Virus record (IMG/VR): IMGVR_UViG_3300012001_000017 | Location: 1 to 44,969 of that record | Origin: a virus | Length of the DNA: 44,969 bases | Strand: one strand, 5' to 3' | Shown: piece after piece, positions 1 to 8,373 of the stretch | How positions within the stretch are numbered: the stretch's first letter is position 1 | Layout: every line of letters begins with the position of its first letter | Notes under the pieces: generated by a model | What the model was told of the DNA's origin: nothing | Databases searched by the model: none | Seen by the model: the letters and a program-made list of their open reading frames with translations, nothing else | Made by a program: the position numbers and the translations under genes

Positions 1-417
1 TTCGTAAACCTGGGCATGGCCAGCCCGCACCAGCTCGAGGTTCAGGTTCTTGGAGCCGGCATGAAGCACGCTGGCCGTCCGGCCATGGATGTCCTGGACC
101 GAGGAGCCGACGCGGATCTTGCCGCCGTTCTCCTTGATCATCTTGTCGAGGAAGGCCTGGCTCGCCGCACCGCCGCTCTGCGCGGACTCAGGTGCATCGA
201 TGCCGGCAAAGCGGTAGTTCGTCGTCAGCGGCGATCCCGCCGAGCTACCCTCCAAGGTATCCCCGTCCATCGTCCGCTGGCTCTTCACGTCCGGCCCCGT
301 CGCGTCCAGAAAGCGCTGGGCAGGCGTCCGCCCAGACGAAGGAACGCCGGGGGGTGCCCCGGCGCTCGGCTTCGGTGCTCCTGGCTCTGTCGCCGCCAGG
401 AATTCCTCAGGCGTCAT
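1..417 (-). CDS. Large internal virion/ejection protein, N-terminal part with staphylococcal-nuclease (SNase) domain; continues at 44871-41481
   Basis: This is the first 139 codons of a gene that crosses the window joint and continues at the right end, giving 1268 residues in all. The ATG at 417-415 overlaps the stop of the upstream gene (ATGA). Residues about 48-170 read as a thermonuclease domain: DGDT at 51-54, RFAGIDAPES at 69-78 and HGRT at 111-114. By comparison with staphylococcal nuclease, the Ca-binding Asp (D53) and the catalytic Arg/Asp/Glu/Arg set (R69, D74, E77, R113) all appear intact, so an active Ca-dependent phosphodiesterase is plausible. The domain ends in the family-typical ELVRAGHAQVY and a Glu/Arg-rich helix read from the other end of the window. 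A short motif TPxEFLxATxP occurs before the domain at residue 2, recurs at about 31, and is found again at about 209. The SNase assignment is strong; a role in DNA entry or in degrading host DNA is inference. Confidence 0.85.
   Translation of the reverse strand, partial: MTPEEFLAATEPGAPKPSAGAPPGVPSSGRTPAQRFLDATGPDVKSQRTMDGDTLEGSSAGSPLTTNYRFAGIDAPESAQSGGAASQAFLDKMIKENGGKIRVGSSVQDIHGRTASVLHAGSKNLNLELVRAGHAQVYE
2..99. repeat. Terminal direct repeat, left copy
   Basis: Positions 2-99 are identical to 44872-44969; base 1 (t) differs from 44871 (g). The repeat lies inside the SNase domain of the large internal protein, whose frame is continuous across it. A 98-99 base end overlap is typical of a circular graph cut at a k-mer, so it more likely reflects a circular or circularly permuted genome than a true packaged terminal repeat. 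Confidence 0.9.
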
Positions 418-1658
418 TGGCCGCCTCCCATGTCAGGGTTCGGCGCGCCGTCGCCGCCGGCTGGCCGAGTGATCATCGCCGAGACCGCCTGCTGATAGGC
501 TGCGTCGAGATCCGGCGCGATGCCCATGTCCACAGCGCGGTGAGCGCGGTCGAGAGCTTCCTGGTGAACGAGCGGCGCGTAGTTCTTGTACTGCTTATCG
601 TTGGGGTTGCCCTTGGCATGCTGCTTAAAGGCGATCTGATCCAGGATCGGCCGGTTCATCTTGTAGAGATGGTCAGCAGCTTTACCTACCTGCGCCGAGG
701 CTTCCTTGTTGCCCTTACCGGCTTCCCGGATCTTGGCGACGTCGATGTTGTTCTGGAGCTTCCGATCGAACTCGCCGGCCTTGAGCTGTGCATTCGCAGC
801 CGAGTTGCTGAGGACGGCCTTCTTGTAGCGCAGGTCCGCTTCCTTTTCGTAAAGGTGCTGTTTAAGGCCGATCACAATCTTGTCGCGCTCGTCCGACGTC
901 ATGGGCTTGGTGTAGCCCTTCATCAGGTTGCCGCCGGTCCAGGAATCGTTCAGCGCGATCAGCGGTGAGAGGTCGACCTGGCCGCCGCCCTCGTACTTCT
1001 TGATCAGCTCCTTCATGTCCTTCATGTCCTGGTCGTCTTCGATATTGGCAGTCGGCGCCGACGCCGTGCCACTCGAAAGACCGCCACCAGTCTTCTTACC
1101 GCCGCCACCCGAGCCGCCCTTCGCAGGCTTCGCCATAGCCGCCAAGGGGTTTACCCCAGGAAGCTCCTCAGGAGCCGGCTTTGGTTGGATCGCTGGACTA
1201 GCGCCGGTGTAGGTATCGCCTTCAGCCCCAAAGAAGCGTCCGAGTCTCGAACCACGTTCCATCGAGTGCGTTGGTCCTTCAGGCTCTGGCGCTCGCGTAA
1301 GCGCCCTACCAGGCTCTGGGATGCCGAGACCATCATCAGGCTGCATCGTCATGCTGCCGCCCGCCAGAAGCTTCGTCAGCATCCCAGGATCGGTCTTATC
1401 CGCTGCGTCAGCCTGCGCGTCAGCTCCACCCATCAGGTGCTCGGCTACCGTGTCCCAGAAGCTCTTAGGCTTCGCGGTCTTCTCGGCGTTGTAGCGCGCG
1501 GTCGCTTCATGGGCCATCTGGTCCTGCTGCATCTGACGAAGCTGCTCTGGCGTCGGCTGAGGAGCCGGTTGGCCCGCGCCAGGCTGCACAGGGCCGGCGT
1601 AGATCGCGGCCTGCTGCTGCGGCGCCATGACGTCGTATGGGTTCATTGGATCGGCCAT
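414..1658 (-). CDS. Hypothetical virion-associated protein, Pro/Gln/Gly-rich N-terminus (414 aa)
   Basis: No family recognised. The first 60 residues are rich in Gln, Pro and Ala, the middle (about 130-210) is a Gly/Pro/Lys-rich low-complexity linker, and the C-terminal 200 residues are charged and helical (DQDMKDMKELIKKYEGGG onward), ending in a Gly/Pro-rich tail. AAGGAG lies eight bases before the ATG, and the stop overlaps the start of the giant nuclease-bearing protein by ATGA. Sitting between the adaptor/tail genes and that protein, it is most likely a second internal (ejection) protein, as podoviruses usually carry a trio of these. This role is inferred from position and composition only. 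Confidence 0.8.
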   Translation of the reverse strand: MADPMNPYDVMAPQQQAAIYAGPVQPGAGQPAPQPTPEQLRQMQQDQMAHEATARYNAEKTAKPKSFWDTVAEHLMGGADAQADAADKTDPGMLTKLLAGGSMTMQPDDGLGIPEPGRALTRAPEPEGPTHSMERGSRLGRFFGAEGDTYTGASPAIQPKPAPEELPGVNPLAAMAKPAKGGSGGGGKKTGGGLSSGTASAPTANIEDDQDMKDMKELIKKYEGGGQVDLSPLIALNDSWTGGNLMKGYTKPMTSDERDKIVIGLKQHLYEKEADLRYKKAVLSNSAANAQLKAGEFDRKLQNNIDVAKIREAGKGNKEASAQVGKAADHLYKMNRPILDQIAFKQHAKGNPNDKQYKNYAPLVHQEALDRAHRAVDMGIAPDLDAAYQQAVSAMITRPAGGDGAPNPDMGGGQ

Positions 1659-1670
1659 GGCGTCTGCTCC

Positions 1671-2072
1671 TTACTGGCCGTAGGGCCGTGTGTAGTTTGC
1701 CGCCATGTACTGGTTCGGATCAGTGTTCATGCCGCCCGAGTACGGGTTGGCATTCGCCATGGGCGTACCGGCAGGGCCGACACCAGAGACTGGTGCCGCT
1801 GCCGTGGCGCCGGCATCAGAGGCAGCTCCTGCGCCGCCTGCGCTCTTAATGTTCTGACCGATCATGGCGCCCGTTAGCAGACTCTGCATCATCGTATCGG
1901 TCCCGTTGGGCCGCGATAGAGTCTGACCGTGCTGACCAGTGAAGGGGGCAAACCGCTCCTTGGTCGCCTCGATCTTCTGCTGCTCTTTATAGTTCGCCTG
2001 ATTGTCGCGAGCCTTCTTATCGCCCAAGATCGCACCCGCAATCAGACTGATCGTCATCGGATCCATCGTCAT
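1671..2072 (-). CDS. Small hypothetical virion protein (133 aa)
   Basis: Unrecognised. The N-terminus has a short hydrophobic stretch (TISLIAGAILG), then a charged helix, then an Ala/Gly/Pro/Asn-rich tail ending NYTRPYGQ. Start choice: ATG 2072 has a G-rich run directly against it, while ATG 2066 (MDPMTIS) has GGGGG at six bases and may be the true start. It lies between two putative internal proteins in the late operon and could be a minor virion component or chaperone. Confidence 0.7.
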   Translation of the reverse strand: MTMDPMTISLIAGAILGDKKARDNQANYKEQQKIEATKERFAPFTGQHGQTLSRPNGTDTMMQSLLTGAMIGQNIKSAGGAGAASDAGATAAAPVSGVGPAGTPMANANPYSGGMNTDPNQYMAANYTRPYGQ

Positions 2073-2092
2073 CCCCCATCACGAAAAAGGTG

Positions 2093-3001
2093 TTAGCCGC
2101 CGATGCCCATTCCAAGGAACCCTGTGCCGCCGAAGAGACCCGTTGGCTTCTTGTCGGCTGCCGCCTGCTGGGCATCCGCCACCTTGCCGCTGCCGTAGAT
2201 GTCGCCGAGCTTGCCCCAGCTCTGAAGACCGTAAGTGTTCTTGTTCAGGTTGTCGTTGATCTGCGTCCCAACGTTGACCTTCTTGGCGTCATTCAGGATG
2301 CCGGTGTTCGCGGTAACGCGTCCGGTATCCAGACCCGTCAGCTTGCCGAGTGCGTCGTACTTCATGCCTGCATCCGCAACACCAGCTTGGCCCTTCGCAG
2401 CCATCGCATTGGCGTAGACGTTCTGGCCGGCCCCCAGCGAAGCCAGGCCCTGGCTGCTGGCCATGCGCTCACGTGCGCCGCTCTCAGCTCCGCCGGTAGT
2501 CGCCAGGTTCGAGAAGCCTTCCGCCGTCCCGCGTGCTGCATCGGTGTTCACCGCATTCATCTGCTGATTCGTGTTCTGGTCGATCAGCCCGGCCTGCGCC
2601 TTATACATATCGGTCGGCCCTTGGCCGTAAGCAATCTTGGATAGGCCGCCGTAGCTTTGCAGGTTGTTGAAGTCTGCGGCCGACGTAGTGGTCGGGTTAT
2701 AGCTGTAGGCGTCCTTTAGCGAGCCGTTGCCATTCGTCAGACCCTGGTAGGTCGGCATGCTCGACGCGAGGACGTTCGTGTTGATATCACCGCCCTTGCC
2801 GGCATAGGCCTTGAGCTGATCGATATTCTGGATCGTCGGAACTGCTGCGAAGTTCGTACCAGGAGGTCCCGGCTGAAGTGGCTTGAAGCCACCTGTTGGC
2901 GTACCGGCTACCGTCGCAGCCGCCGTCCCAGTGTTGTTAGCCGCCGTGCCCTCGACGCCGCCGAAACCGACCTTCGCTGCCGCTTGTTGAAACCATCCCA
3001 T
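2093..3001 (-). CDS. Putative internal virion protein, Gly/Ala/Asn-rich (302 aa)
   Basis: Begins MGWFQQAAAKVGFGG, followed by low-complexity Thr/Ala/Gly segments and a central helical region rich in Gln, Ala, Asn and Met (about 120-240), ending in the Gly/Phe-rich FGGTGFLGMGIGG. The start overlaps the stop of the adaptor gene (TAATG), with GAGGAG upstream, so the two are translationally coupled. Small Ala/Gly/Gln-rich proteins immediately downstream of the podovirus adaptor and tail genes are often ejection proteins. No enzymatic motif is visible, so the call rests on context. Confidence 0.75.
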   Translation of the reverse strand: MGWFQQAAAKVGFGGVEGTAANNTGTAAATVAGTPTGGFKPLQPGPPGTNFAAVPTIQNIDQLKAYAGKGGDINTNVLASSMPTYQGLTNGNGSLKDAYSYNPTTTSAADFNNLQSYGGLSKIAYGQGPTDMYKAQAGLIDQNTNQQMNAVNTDAARGTAEGFSNLATTGGAESGARERMASSQGLASLGAGQNVYANAMAAKGQAGVADAGMKYDALGKLTGLDTGRVTANTGILNDAKKVNVGTQINDNLNKNTYGLQSWGKLGDIYGSGKVADAQQAAADKKPTGLFGGTGFLGMGIGG

Positions 3002-3723
3002 TATACGCTCTCCTCATAATGGCTGTAGTCCGGTTCGATTTCGTTGGCACCATCGACGACCATGTCCTTGAGCGTCGTCATCATGAGCAGAGTCGAATCC
3101 TCGAAATCCTTCTGCGCCTTCTGGTGCTTCGGACTCCCAGGCTCTTCCTTGAAGGTAATGCGCTCGCGGATGAAGTTGAAGATCACGGAGATGAACTCGG
3201 GAATGTCGCAAACGTCACCGTCGGTTTCAAGCCGATTGGCATTGCGCAGGTACCAGCACTTAAGCAGCGCGCCGCTGTCCTTCACGGGAGGCGTCATCAG
3301 GATCTGCGGAGCGCCTGAGGTGCTGTTGATCAGAAAGTAGTGGTACTCAAAGACCTGGCCGGTGTTAACCGCGTAGAGGGCGTTGACCTGAAGCTCCATG
3401 AACTTCTTCAGGATGCCGCAACGCTTCACCTCATAGACCTTCGCCGAATCGTAGTAGAGAATGTTGCGGATCTTCGAGCCGTAGATGTTCGCCGGCAACG
3501 CGTAGGTATCGGTGCCGCTCGCGATCGTCATCGGAGCGAAGGTCAGGAAGTAGTCCTCCGCCAGCGAGTGAATCGCCGCCTCAGCAAGCTTGATCGCGTC
3601 GTTCGCATACTCGCGCATTTCGTCTTTGCTGACGAAGTCCTCTTCACCGAGATCAAGCTCGGTCGTGATCTTGTTGTAGATCTGTAGCCAGGTCCAAAAC
3701 TTGGTCGTGGTCGCCATCGTCAT
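3001..3723 (-). CDS. Head-to-tail adaptor (gp4-like connector) protein, 240 aa
   Basis: The protein opens with a helix typical of portal-adaptor proteins (WTWLQIYNKITTELDLGEED, then KDEMREYANDAIKLAEAAIH and LAEDYFLTF), followed by a beta-rich core (GTDTYALPANIYGSKIRNILYY) and a helical C-terminus (EFISVIFNFIRERITFKEEPGSP). This is the pattern of the P22 gp4-type protein that forms a ring below the portal. Length fits the family. ATG 3723 overlaps the upstream stop (ATGA); a second ATG lies two codons in. The fold call is by pattern, so a related tail-completion protein is possible. Confidence 0.75.
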   Translation of the reverse strand: MTMATTTKFWTWLQIYNKITTELDLGEEDFVSKDEMREYANDAIKLAEAAIHSLAEDYFLTFAPMTIASGTDTYALPANIYGSKIRNILYYDSAKVYEVKRCGILKKFMELQVNALYAVNTGQVFEYHYFLINSTSGAPQILMTPPVKDSGALLKCWYLRNANRLETDGDVCDIPEFISVIFNFIRERITFKEEPGSPKHQKAQKDFEDSTLLMMTTLKDMVVDGANEIEPDYSHYEESV

Positions 3724-4184
3724 TCATCCGTGTGAAAGATGGCCACCCTGTAGGTCGCCTTGTTGCTAGTGTCTGCACTACGCAGAAGGCACTTCTGATC
3801 CGAGGTCCCGACATCCGATAGCTCGTAGTAGACGGTCCCAATTCCCGAGTCCAAACCGATGGGCTGATACTTGCCGGTGCCACCGATCTGAGCAAAGCCA
3901 GAGACACCAATGATCTTGCCAGTGACCTTGAGATAAACCTTGTCGTACTGGTGGACGTTGTCCCGCACCGCCATGATGCCCTTGAAGGTTGTCACCTTGA
4001 AGACGCCGCCGCCGCCGATGTCCATCGTCGCGCACTTAATGCCACCGTCGGTTTCAAGCCCACTGCTCACGAGCTGATCGGCAAAGCGCTGAATGGCCTC
4101 GAGGGCTTCCCGGACTGGGCGGTCCGTGATGCCCTCTAAGCTGAGCTGAAGATCGTTCGCTCCCTTATGCGTTGCCACCATCAC
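3720..4184 (-). CDS. Hypothetical late-operon protein (154 aa)
   Basis: Helical N-terminal third (RPVREALEAIQRFADQLVSS) followed by a beta-rich Gly/Ile/Thr domain. Likely a small virion or tail-tip protein because it lies between the tail hub and adaptor genes and overlaps both. The start is either GTG 4184 or ATG 4181, inside the end of the tail-hub gene. No family recognised. Confidence 0.7.
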   Translation of the reverse strand: MMVATHKGANDLQLSLEGITDRPVREALEAIQRFADQLVSSGLETDGGIKCATMDIGGGGVFKVTTFKGIMAVRDNVHQYDKVYLKVTGKIIGVSGFAQIGGTGKYQPIGLDSGIGTVYYELSDVGTSDQKCLLRSADTSNKATYRVAIFHTDE

Positions 4185-6402
4185 CCCCGCTCGCTTCGTC
4201 TGTAATGTCTTCGCCGCGCTGCGTGAACTTCATGTCGATCGCATGCAGCTCAAAGCCCTCGTCCTTAGGATAGCCTCTGATCTGCCACTTCGTCCCAACG
4301 ACGCTGCTCGGCGCGTCCGCCAGGGTCAGCGTCGTCGAGGCGTGGTTCACGATCGTGTAGCCGGCGTTATAGCCGTCGGCCTCGAAAGCGATGAGATGTC
4401 CGCGTAAATCGAACGTGCCATCATGCGGCCAGACGCCGCTCGCGATGAGCACCGTCTTCGCGCCGTTGTTCACCGTCGCCAATGCGAAGTTGTCAGAGGC
4501 GAAGAGGATGACCAGGCCCTTACGGAACTGAAGCTGGCGGTAGAGGAAGCGCAAACCGCCGGAGCGCATCCAGCGCATAACACGATGCATGCCGAAATCG
4601 GTGATCTTACGATCCCGTATGTCCTTCAGTTGCTTCCCGACTCTCTGATCGTCGTTGAAGGTCCAACTGTCGACCGACAGAGCACCAGAGACATTCTTCG
4701 CGATCACGAAGACCTTCGTCATCCACTTGAAGATCCGGGGCGAGCCAAAGCTCCAGGCACATGTGACGTAGTCCCATATGATGCCCATCCTGTTCCAGGT
4801 CGCAGCACTGTTCGTCGTGTCCACCACGAGATCGTTGTTCTTCGTATCGTCGAACATCATCACGTAGCCGCGCTGATCGCCGAAGAGGATCCGGTCGTTC
4901 TTCGCGTCGTAATGCATCGCCGTCATCAGGAGGTTTGCCCCTGCGCTTGCTGTGGTAAAGACTCCGTCCTCAGCGGTCGAGAAGTTGAGGTCCAGTACAA
5001 AGGCGCAATTGTTCTTTCCCGTGTTGTCAGGATTCAACGTCGCAGATTCCGTGGACCACCAAAGCCGGTTGCCATGAGTCTCAAGACACCCGACCATGCG
5101 ATCCTTGACGAGACCCTTGTACGTTACATTGAGGTGCTCTGAGAGGGAGATGACCTTGAAGCCATCGGTGAAGCACCAGCCTGATTCGCTGGGGAAGAAG
5201 ATGCCTTCCGTCGTCCGGATGATCGCATCGGCCGCGATGCAACCCATCACCGCGGAGATCTGCTTGGCCTTCATGCTACCGCCGCCGGTCGCGTCAAAGC
5301 GGCCTTCAATGCGGTAGCACTGCCGGCGAGCAAATACGATAGGATAGCTGCCGACATGCGACAGCCCAGTGATCTTGAACGGAATGTCTACGAAGTTGCC
5401 AGACGGCACTCCGTTGGGATTCAACGGGTGACTCTGCCAAAGTCGCGTGTTCCAGAAGTTCGGATCACCAGCCGCAATACCGGCAGCATAGAATCCGTAG
5501 CCGTCGATAATAGCCGAGTAGTAACAGAGCGGCGGTGGATCCCAGAACGACACGCCACCTGCGAAGTACGCCGCAGCGCCGAGCGCGGCATCAGCAGGCG
5601 ACGTACCCCAGACAAGGGATGATCCCATGCCCTTTACCGTCGTGTAGAGCGGAACCGTCTCGGCGTCCTTGGTTCGCCATTCGTACACGTCCATCAAGCC
5701 GGTAGTCGTATCGTAGTTATCAAGCGCCGTGTTCGTCCACGTGATGCCCGCTCGGGTGATAGGAAGCGAGCCGCCGTAGAACTCAAACATCGGCGTACCG
5801 AAATCCTGAAAGGTAACAGCGTTGCCATCTACCTTCGCCGAGTAGGATCGCTCCAGCCCATAAAAGATGATGTAGTGAGCAGACCCGCTATTGTCGATAT
5901 TGATACCGCTAGCGACGCAGTCGGCAGCTCTAGGTAGACCAGCTTGAACGAGACGCCAAGCATTGTTGCCGCCATCCCGATAGATCTTGATCGTCCGGCA
6001 CCCGGCGATCTTCGTCGCGCCGGGATTCGGTGTCATGAAGAGATGACCTCGCCATTCCGAGATCGATAGCCGCGCGCCTAGCTCACTATCTGGAAAGGCC
6101 GTCGTGGTTCCGTTCTCCCCGAACAGCGTCGTCCAGTTTGAATCGCCATCTTCCAGGTAGTAGAGGTTGACGCCGCTCTTTACGAAGCAGGTGCTATCGA
6201 AGAAATAGATCGAATCGATCTTCTGATTCCCGCTTGGAAGCTGCGGAGCGCCATCATTGAAGACCTTCGTGCCTGGCCGTTGCACGAGCTTCTTGAAACG
6301 GTTCAGAAGAAGGTTGTCCAGCTTCTTGGCGGCGGACGGCGCACCGTCGATGTAGTTATCCGTGATCCCTTTGGTCCACTCGTCGAGAAGCTGGTTTGGC
6401 AT
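4165..6402 (-). CDS. Tail hub/stabilisation protein (P22 gp10-like), 745 aa
   Basis: Starts MPNQLLDEWTKGITDNYIDG at 6402, one base after the preceding stop; the open frame continues further upstream, but that part overlaps the lipoprotein gene and lacks a convincing start. A short helical N-terminus is followed by about 700 residues of repeating beta strands rich in Gly, Asp, Trp and Tyr, as expected for a beta-propeller-like tail-hub protein. Length, composition and position before the adaptor gene fit podovirus tail stabilisation proteins (for example P22 gp10). Function is inferred from architecture and gene order. Confidence 0.7.
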   Translation of the reverse strand: MPNQLLDEWTKGITDNYIDGAPSAAKKLDNLLLNRFKKLVQRPGTKVFNDGAPQLPSGNQKIDSIYFFDSTCFVKSGVNLYYLEDGDSNWTTLFGENGTTTAFPDSELGARLSISEWRGHLFMTPNPGATKIAGCRTIKIYRDGGNNAWRLVQAGLPRAADCVASGINIDNSGSAHYIIFYGLERSYSAKVDGNAVTFQDFGTPMFEFYGGSLPITRAGITWTNTALDNYDTTTGLMDVYEWRTKDAETVPLYTTVKGMGSSLVWGTSPADAALGAAAYFAGGVSFWDPPPLCYYSAIIDGYGFYAAGIAAGDPNFWNTRLWQSHPLNPNGVPSGNFVDIPFKITGLSHVGSYPIVFARRQCYRIEGRFDATGGGSMKAKQISAVMGCIAADAIIRTTEGIFFPSESGWCFTDGFKVISLSEHLNVTYKGLVKDRMVGCLETHGNRLWWSTESATLNPDNTGKNNCAFVLDLNFSTAEDGVFTTASAGANLLMTAMHYDAKNDRILFGDQRGYVMMFDDTKNNDLVVDTTNSAATWNRMGIIWDYVTCAWSFGSPRIFKWMTKVFVIAKNVSGALSVDSWTFNDDQRVGKQLKDIRDRKITDFGMHRVMRWMRSGGLRFLYRQLQFRKGLVILFASDNFALATVNNGAKTVLIASGVWPHDGTFDLRGHLIAFEADGYNAGYTIVNHASTTLTLADAPSSVVGTKWQIRGYPKDEGFELHAIDMKFTQRGEDITDEASGGDGGNA

Positions 6403-6403
6403 G

Positions 6404-7339
6404 TTAGACCCCGTACCCTTCTTTGATCGCGAGCAGCAGATCAAGAGCAGGGGTTTTCCACCCTTCTTCGCCTTTGCCATCCGGCATCTCACGGCTGCCG
6501 CAGCGCTGATGGCGGAACTCCCATTCGTTCTCTTTGAAGGATTCCACATACGAAGAAAGCGGCTTGCGGCCGCAGTATGCATCGATGGTCGGAATGTCGA
6601 AGTCTGTGGAGGCTTGGCAGATCGCTGTCTGCGCCGGCGCACTCAGCTCATGCCCCAGAAGCCTCGCCGTCAAGATCGTCAAGTAGCCGAGATTCGCAAA
6701 GTAGCAGCTCGCGGTAGGCTTCGCTTTCAGATCTACGTATAGCGCACCGGTTGCTACATCAAGCGCTGCCAGGCTATCGGCAGGAGGCGGATCGCGCAGG
6801 CCAAGACGAGATGCGATAAGAGCACGAACAGTAGCAAAGCCAGGAGCAGCCACAGATCCTGTCCCGACGTAAAGTTCGCCGTGATGCGCTTCCGTGTAGA
6901 GCGAATGGAGTTGGAACGGCTGCTTCCATTTCGCAGCCCCGTCGCAACGAGTGATACTGTCTGCCACGGAAAGATAGAATCCCACGGCACCGTCCCAGGT
7001 GATCTCACGTCCGCCCTTGTACTCTGCTGGAAGTGGCTCATAGCGCGTCAGGCCTCCCTTGTTGTTCGTGACCATGGTGATGAGTGCATCATCCATCTTG
7101 CCGACGTCAACACAAGACCGCGTAACGTAGTGCGCAACGCCGCCCCAGAGGATGCCTTCGCCCTGGTGCTGCTGAGCACCGTTGGCATCCTTCGAGAAGA
7201 TGAAGCCACCCTGTTCAAAATCCTGAAGTCGCATCTCGTATGAGTCGCGGGTGGACATGACGTCTTCGGGGATGGGGGAAACCTTTGCAGAGGAATGCGA
7301 GCATGCGACCAGGCTGATAATGAGGAGCAGGTACTTCAT
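6404..7339 (-). CDS. Phage-encoded lipoprotein of unknown activity (311 aa)
   Basis: The N-terminus MKYLLLIISLVACSHSS is a classic lipoprotein signal: charged start, hydrophobic core, lipobox LVAC with Cys13. The mature part is unrecognised. Blocks such as GEGILWGGVAHYVTRSC and REITWDGAVGFYLSVADS, with Trp, Asp and aromatic residues in helices, resemble the style of alpha/alpha-toroid carbohydrate-active enzymes, but I cannot assign a family. It lies in the fibre cluster, overlapping the S74 fibre gene (ATGA) with AAGGATG upstream, and is followed after one base by the tail hub. A lipoprotein cannot easily be a virion tail part; an envelope-located role such as receptor modification or superinfection exclusion is inference. 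Confidence 0.8.
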   Translation of the reverse strand: MKYLLLIISLVACSHSSAKVSPIPEDVMSTRDSYEMRLQDFEQGGFIFSKDANGAQQHQGEGILWGGVAHYVTRSCVDVGKMDDALITMVTNNKGGLTRYEPLPAEYKGGREITWDGAVGFYLSVADSITRCDGAAKWKQPFQLHSLYTEAHHGELYVGTGSVAAPGFATVRALIASRLGLRDPPPADSLAALDVATGALYVDLKAKPTASCYFANLGYLTILTARLLGHELSAPAQTAICQASTDFDIPTIDAYCGRKPLSSYVESFKENEWEFRHQRCGSREMPDGKGEEGWKTPALDLLLAIKEGYGV

Positions 7340-8364
7340 TTGTCATCCTTCGATTTCGAGGTTTTCAAAAGGTCTTCAAGAGCCGCAACGCGCGCTTCCA
7401 GAGCCAGCTCCTTTGCGATCTCGTCTTTCAGAGCCGCCGCAATCAGAGGCGTCATCTTTCCGTAGTCGATAGCCATCGTCGGCATTTTACTATCCGGCTC
7501 GCCACTCACAGCGCCGGGATAGACGAGCTTTAATTCCTGAGCGATGAAGCCGTAATCCTGTTTGCCAGTCTCCTTCCAAACAAAGCTACGAGGCCTCACC
7601 TTGGCGAGGAGGTCCAGAGCGCCGGTGAAATCCTTGATGTCGTTCTTCAAGCGAGCGTCAGACGTAGTGTTGTAGAGAACCGAAGTGCCGCTGGCAGAGA
7701 TCGATCCACGACGCGACGCAGCGCCAGCCGAGTCGTAGAACTCGATGAAGATCGGGCCGGTCGCAGCGCCTTCGCCGACAAGTCCAATACCCATACCGAT
7801 GTTCGTGCTGGATGTTCCAGCGCCGGTGTTACGCACATCGAATATCTGGTTGCTTGAATTGTCTGTGCTCGAAACGGCCATACCGCCATTCACGACATGG
7901 CTCACCGTTGCACCAGATGGCCCAAGGAACCATCGTCCGGTGTTATCGACGTTACCGACAGCGCGTAAGCCGCCAGCATTTGGTTCTGTCGCAAAGATCA
8001 GGTTGCCGCCATCTCCGCCACCACCGCTCTGCGAGTACTGCGTGACGATGGAAGCCGCGACCACGCCAAGGTTCGTTTGAAAGTCGATCGCAGACGCCGT
8101 GCTGGCGACGAGACCAGCATCGGTGTTCTTGAGGATCAGCGTAGGGTTCCGATTCGTGACACCACTAAGAACCGAAGCAGATGTCCGATTCACCGTTACC
8201 GCCGCCGCCGTACCATCCGCACAAAGAAGATCCGTCATCACACCAGCAACAGACGTCTGCATACACTGCTTGCCACCGCTCGACCGATTCCGCGGCGAGC
8301 GCAGATCCGTAGCAAACGCAGGCATCGCGAAACAACAGAGCGCGAGTAACAGAAGCCTCTTCAT
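7336..8364 (-). CDS. Secreted fibre protein with C-terminal S74 intramolecular chaperone/peptidase (342 aa)
   Basis: The C-terminal 110 residues are a peptidase S74 (endosialidase-type chaperone) domain: SDARLK at 235-240 gives the Ser235/Lys240 pair, spaced as in the self-cleaving dyad of the family. It is followed by RPRSFVWKETGKQDYGFIAQ, MAIDYGKMTPLIAAALK and a closing heptad coil. The middle is beta-rich fibre-shaft sequence. The N-terminus MKRLLLLALCCFAMPAFA is a Sec signal peptide with an AFA cleavage site, which is abnormal for a virion fibre. I chose ATG 8364 over GTG 8370 because AAGGAG then has five-base spacing. In known S74 proteins the domain trimerises the fibre and then cuts itself off. 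Neighbours on both sides also carry signal peptides. Confidence 0.9.
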   Translation of the reverse strand: MKRLLLLALCCFAMPAFATDLRSPRNRSSGGKQCMQTSVAGVMTDLLCADGTAAAVTVNRTSASVLSGVTNRNPTLILKNTDAGLVASTASAIDFQTNLGVVAASIVTQYSQSGGGGDGGNLIFATEPNAGGLRAVGNVDNTGRWFLGPSGATVSHVVNGGMAVSSTDNSSNQIFDVRNTGAGTSSTNIGMGIGLVGEGAATGPIFIEFYDSAGAASRRGSISASGTSVLYNTTSDARLKNDIKDFTGALDLLAKVRPRSFVWKETGKQDYGFIAQELKLVYPGAVSGEPDSKMPTMAIDYGKMTPLIAAALKDEIAKELALEARVAALEDLLKTSKSKDDK

Positions 8365-8373
8365 GCTCACTCC

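Noticed and set aside
4165-6642. Longer 825-residue version of the tail hub starting at 6642
   Set aside because: The extra 80 residues are Arg/Lys-rich shadow sequence of the overlapping lipoprotein gene; ATG 6402 directly after that gene's stop is the natural start.
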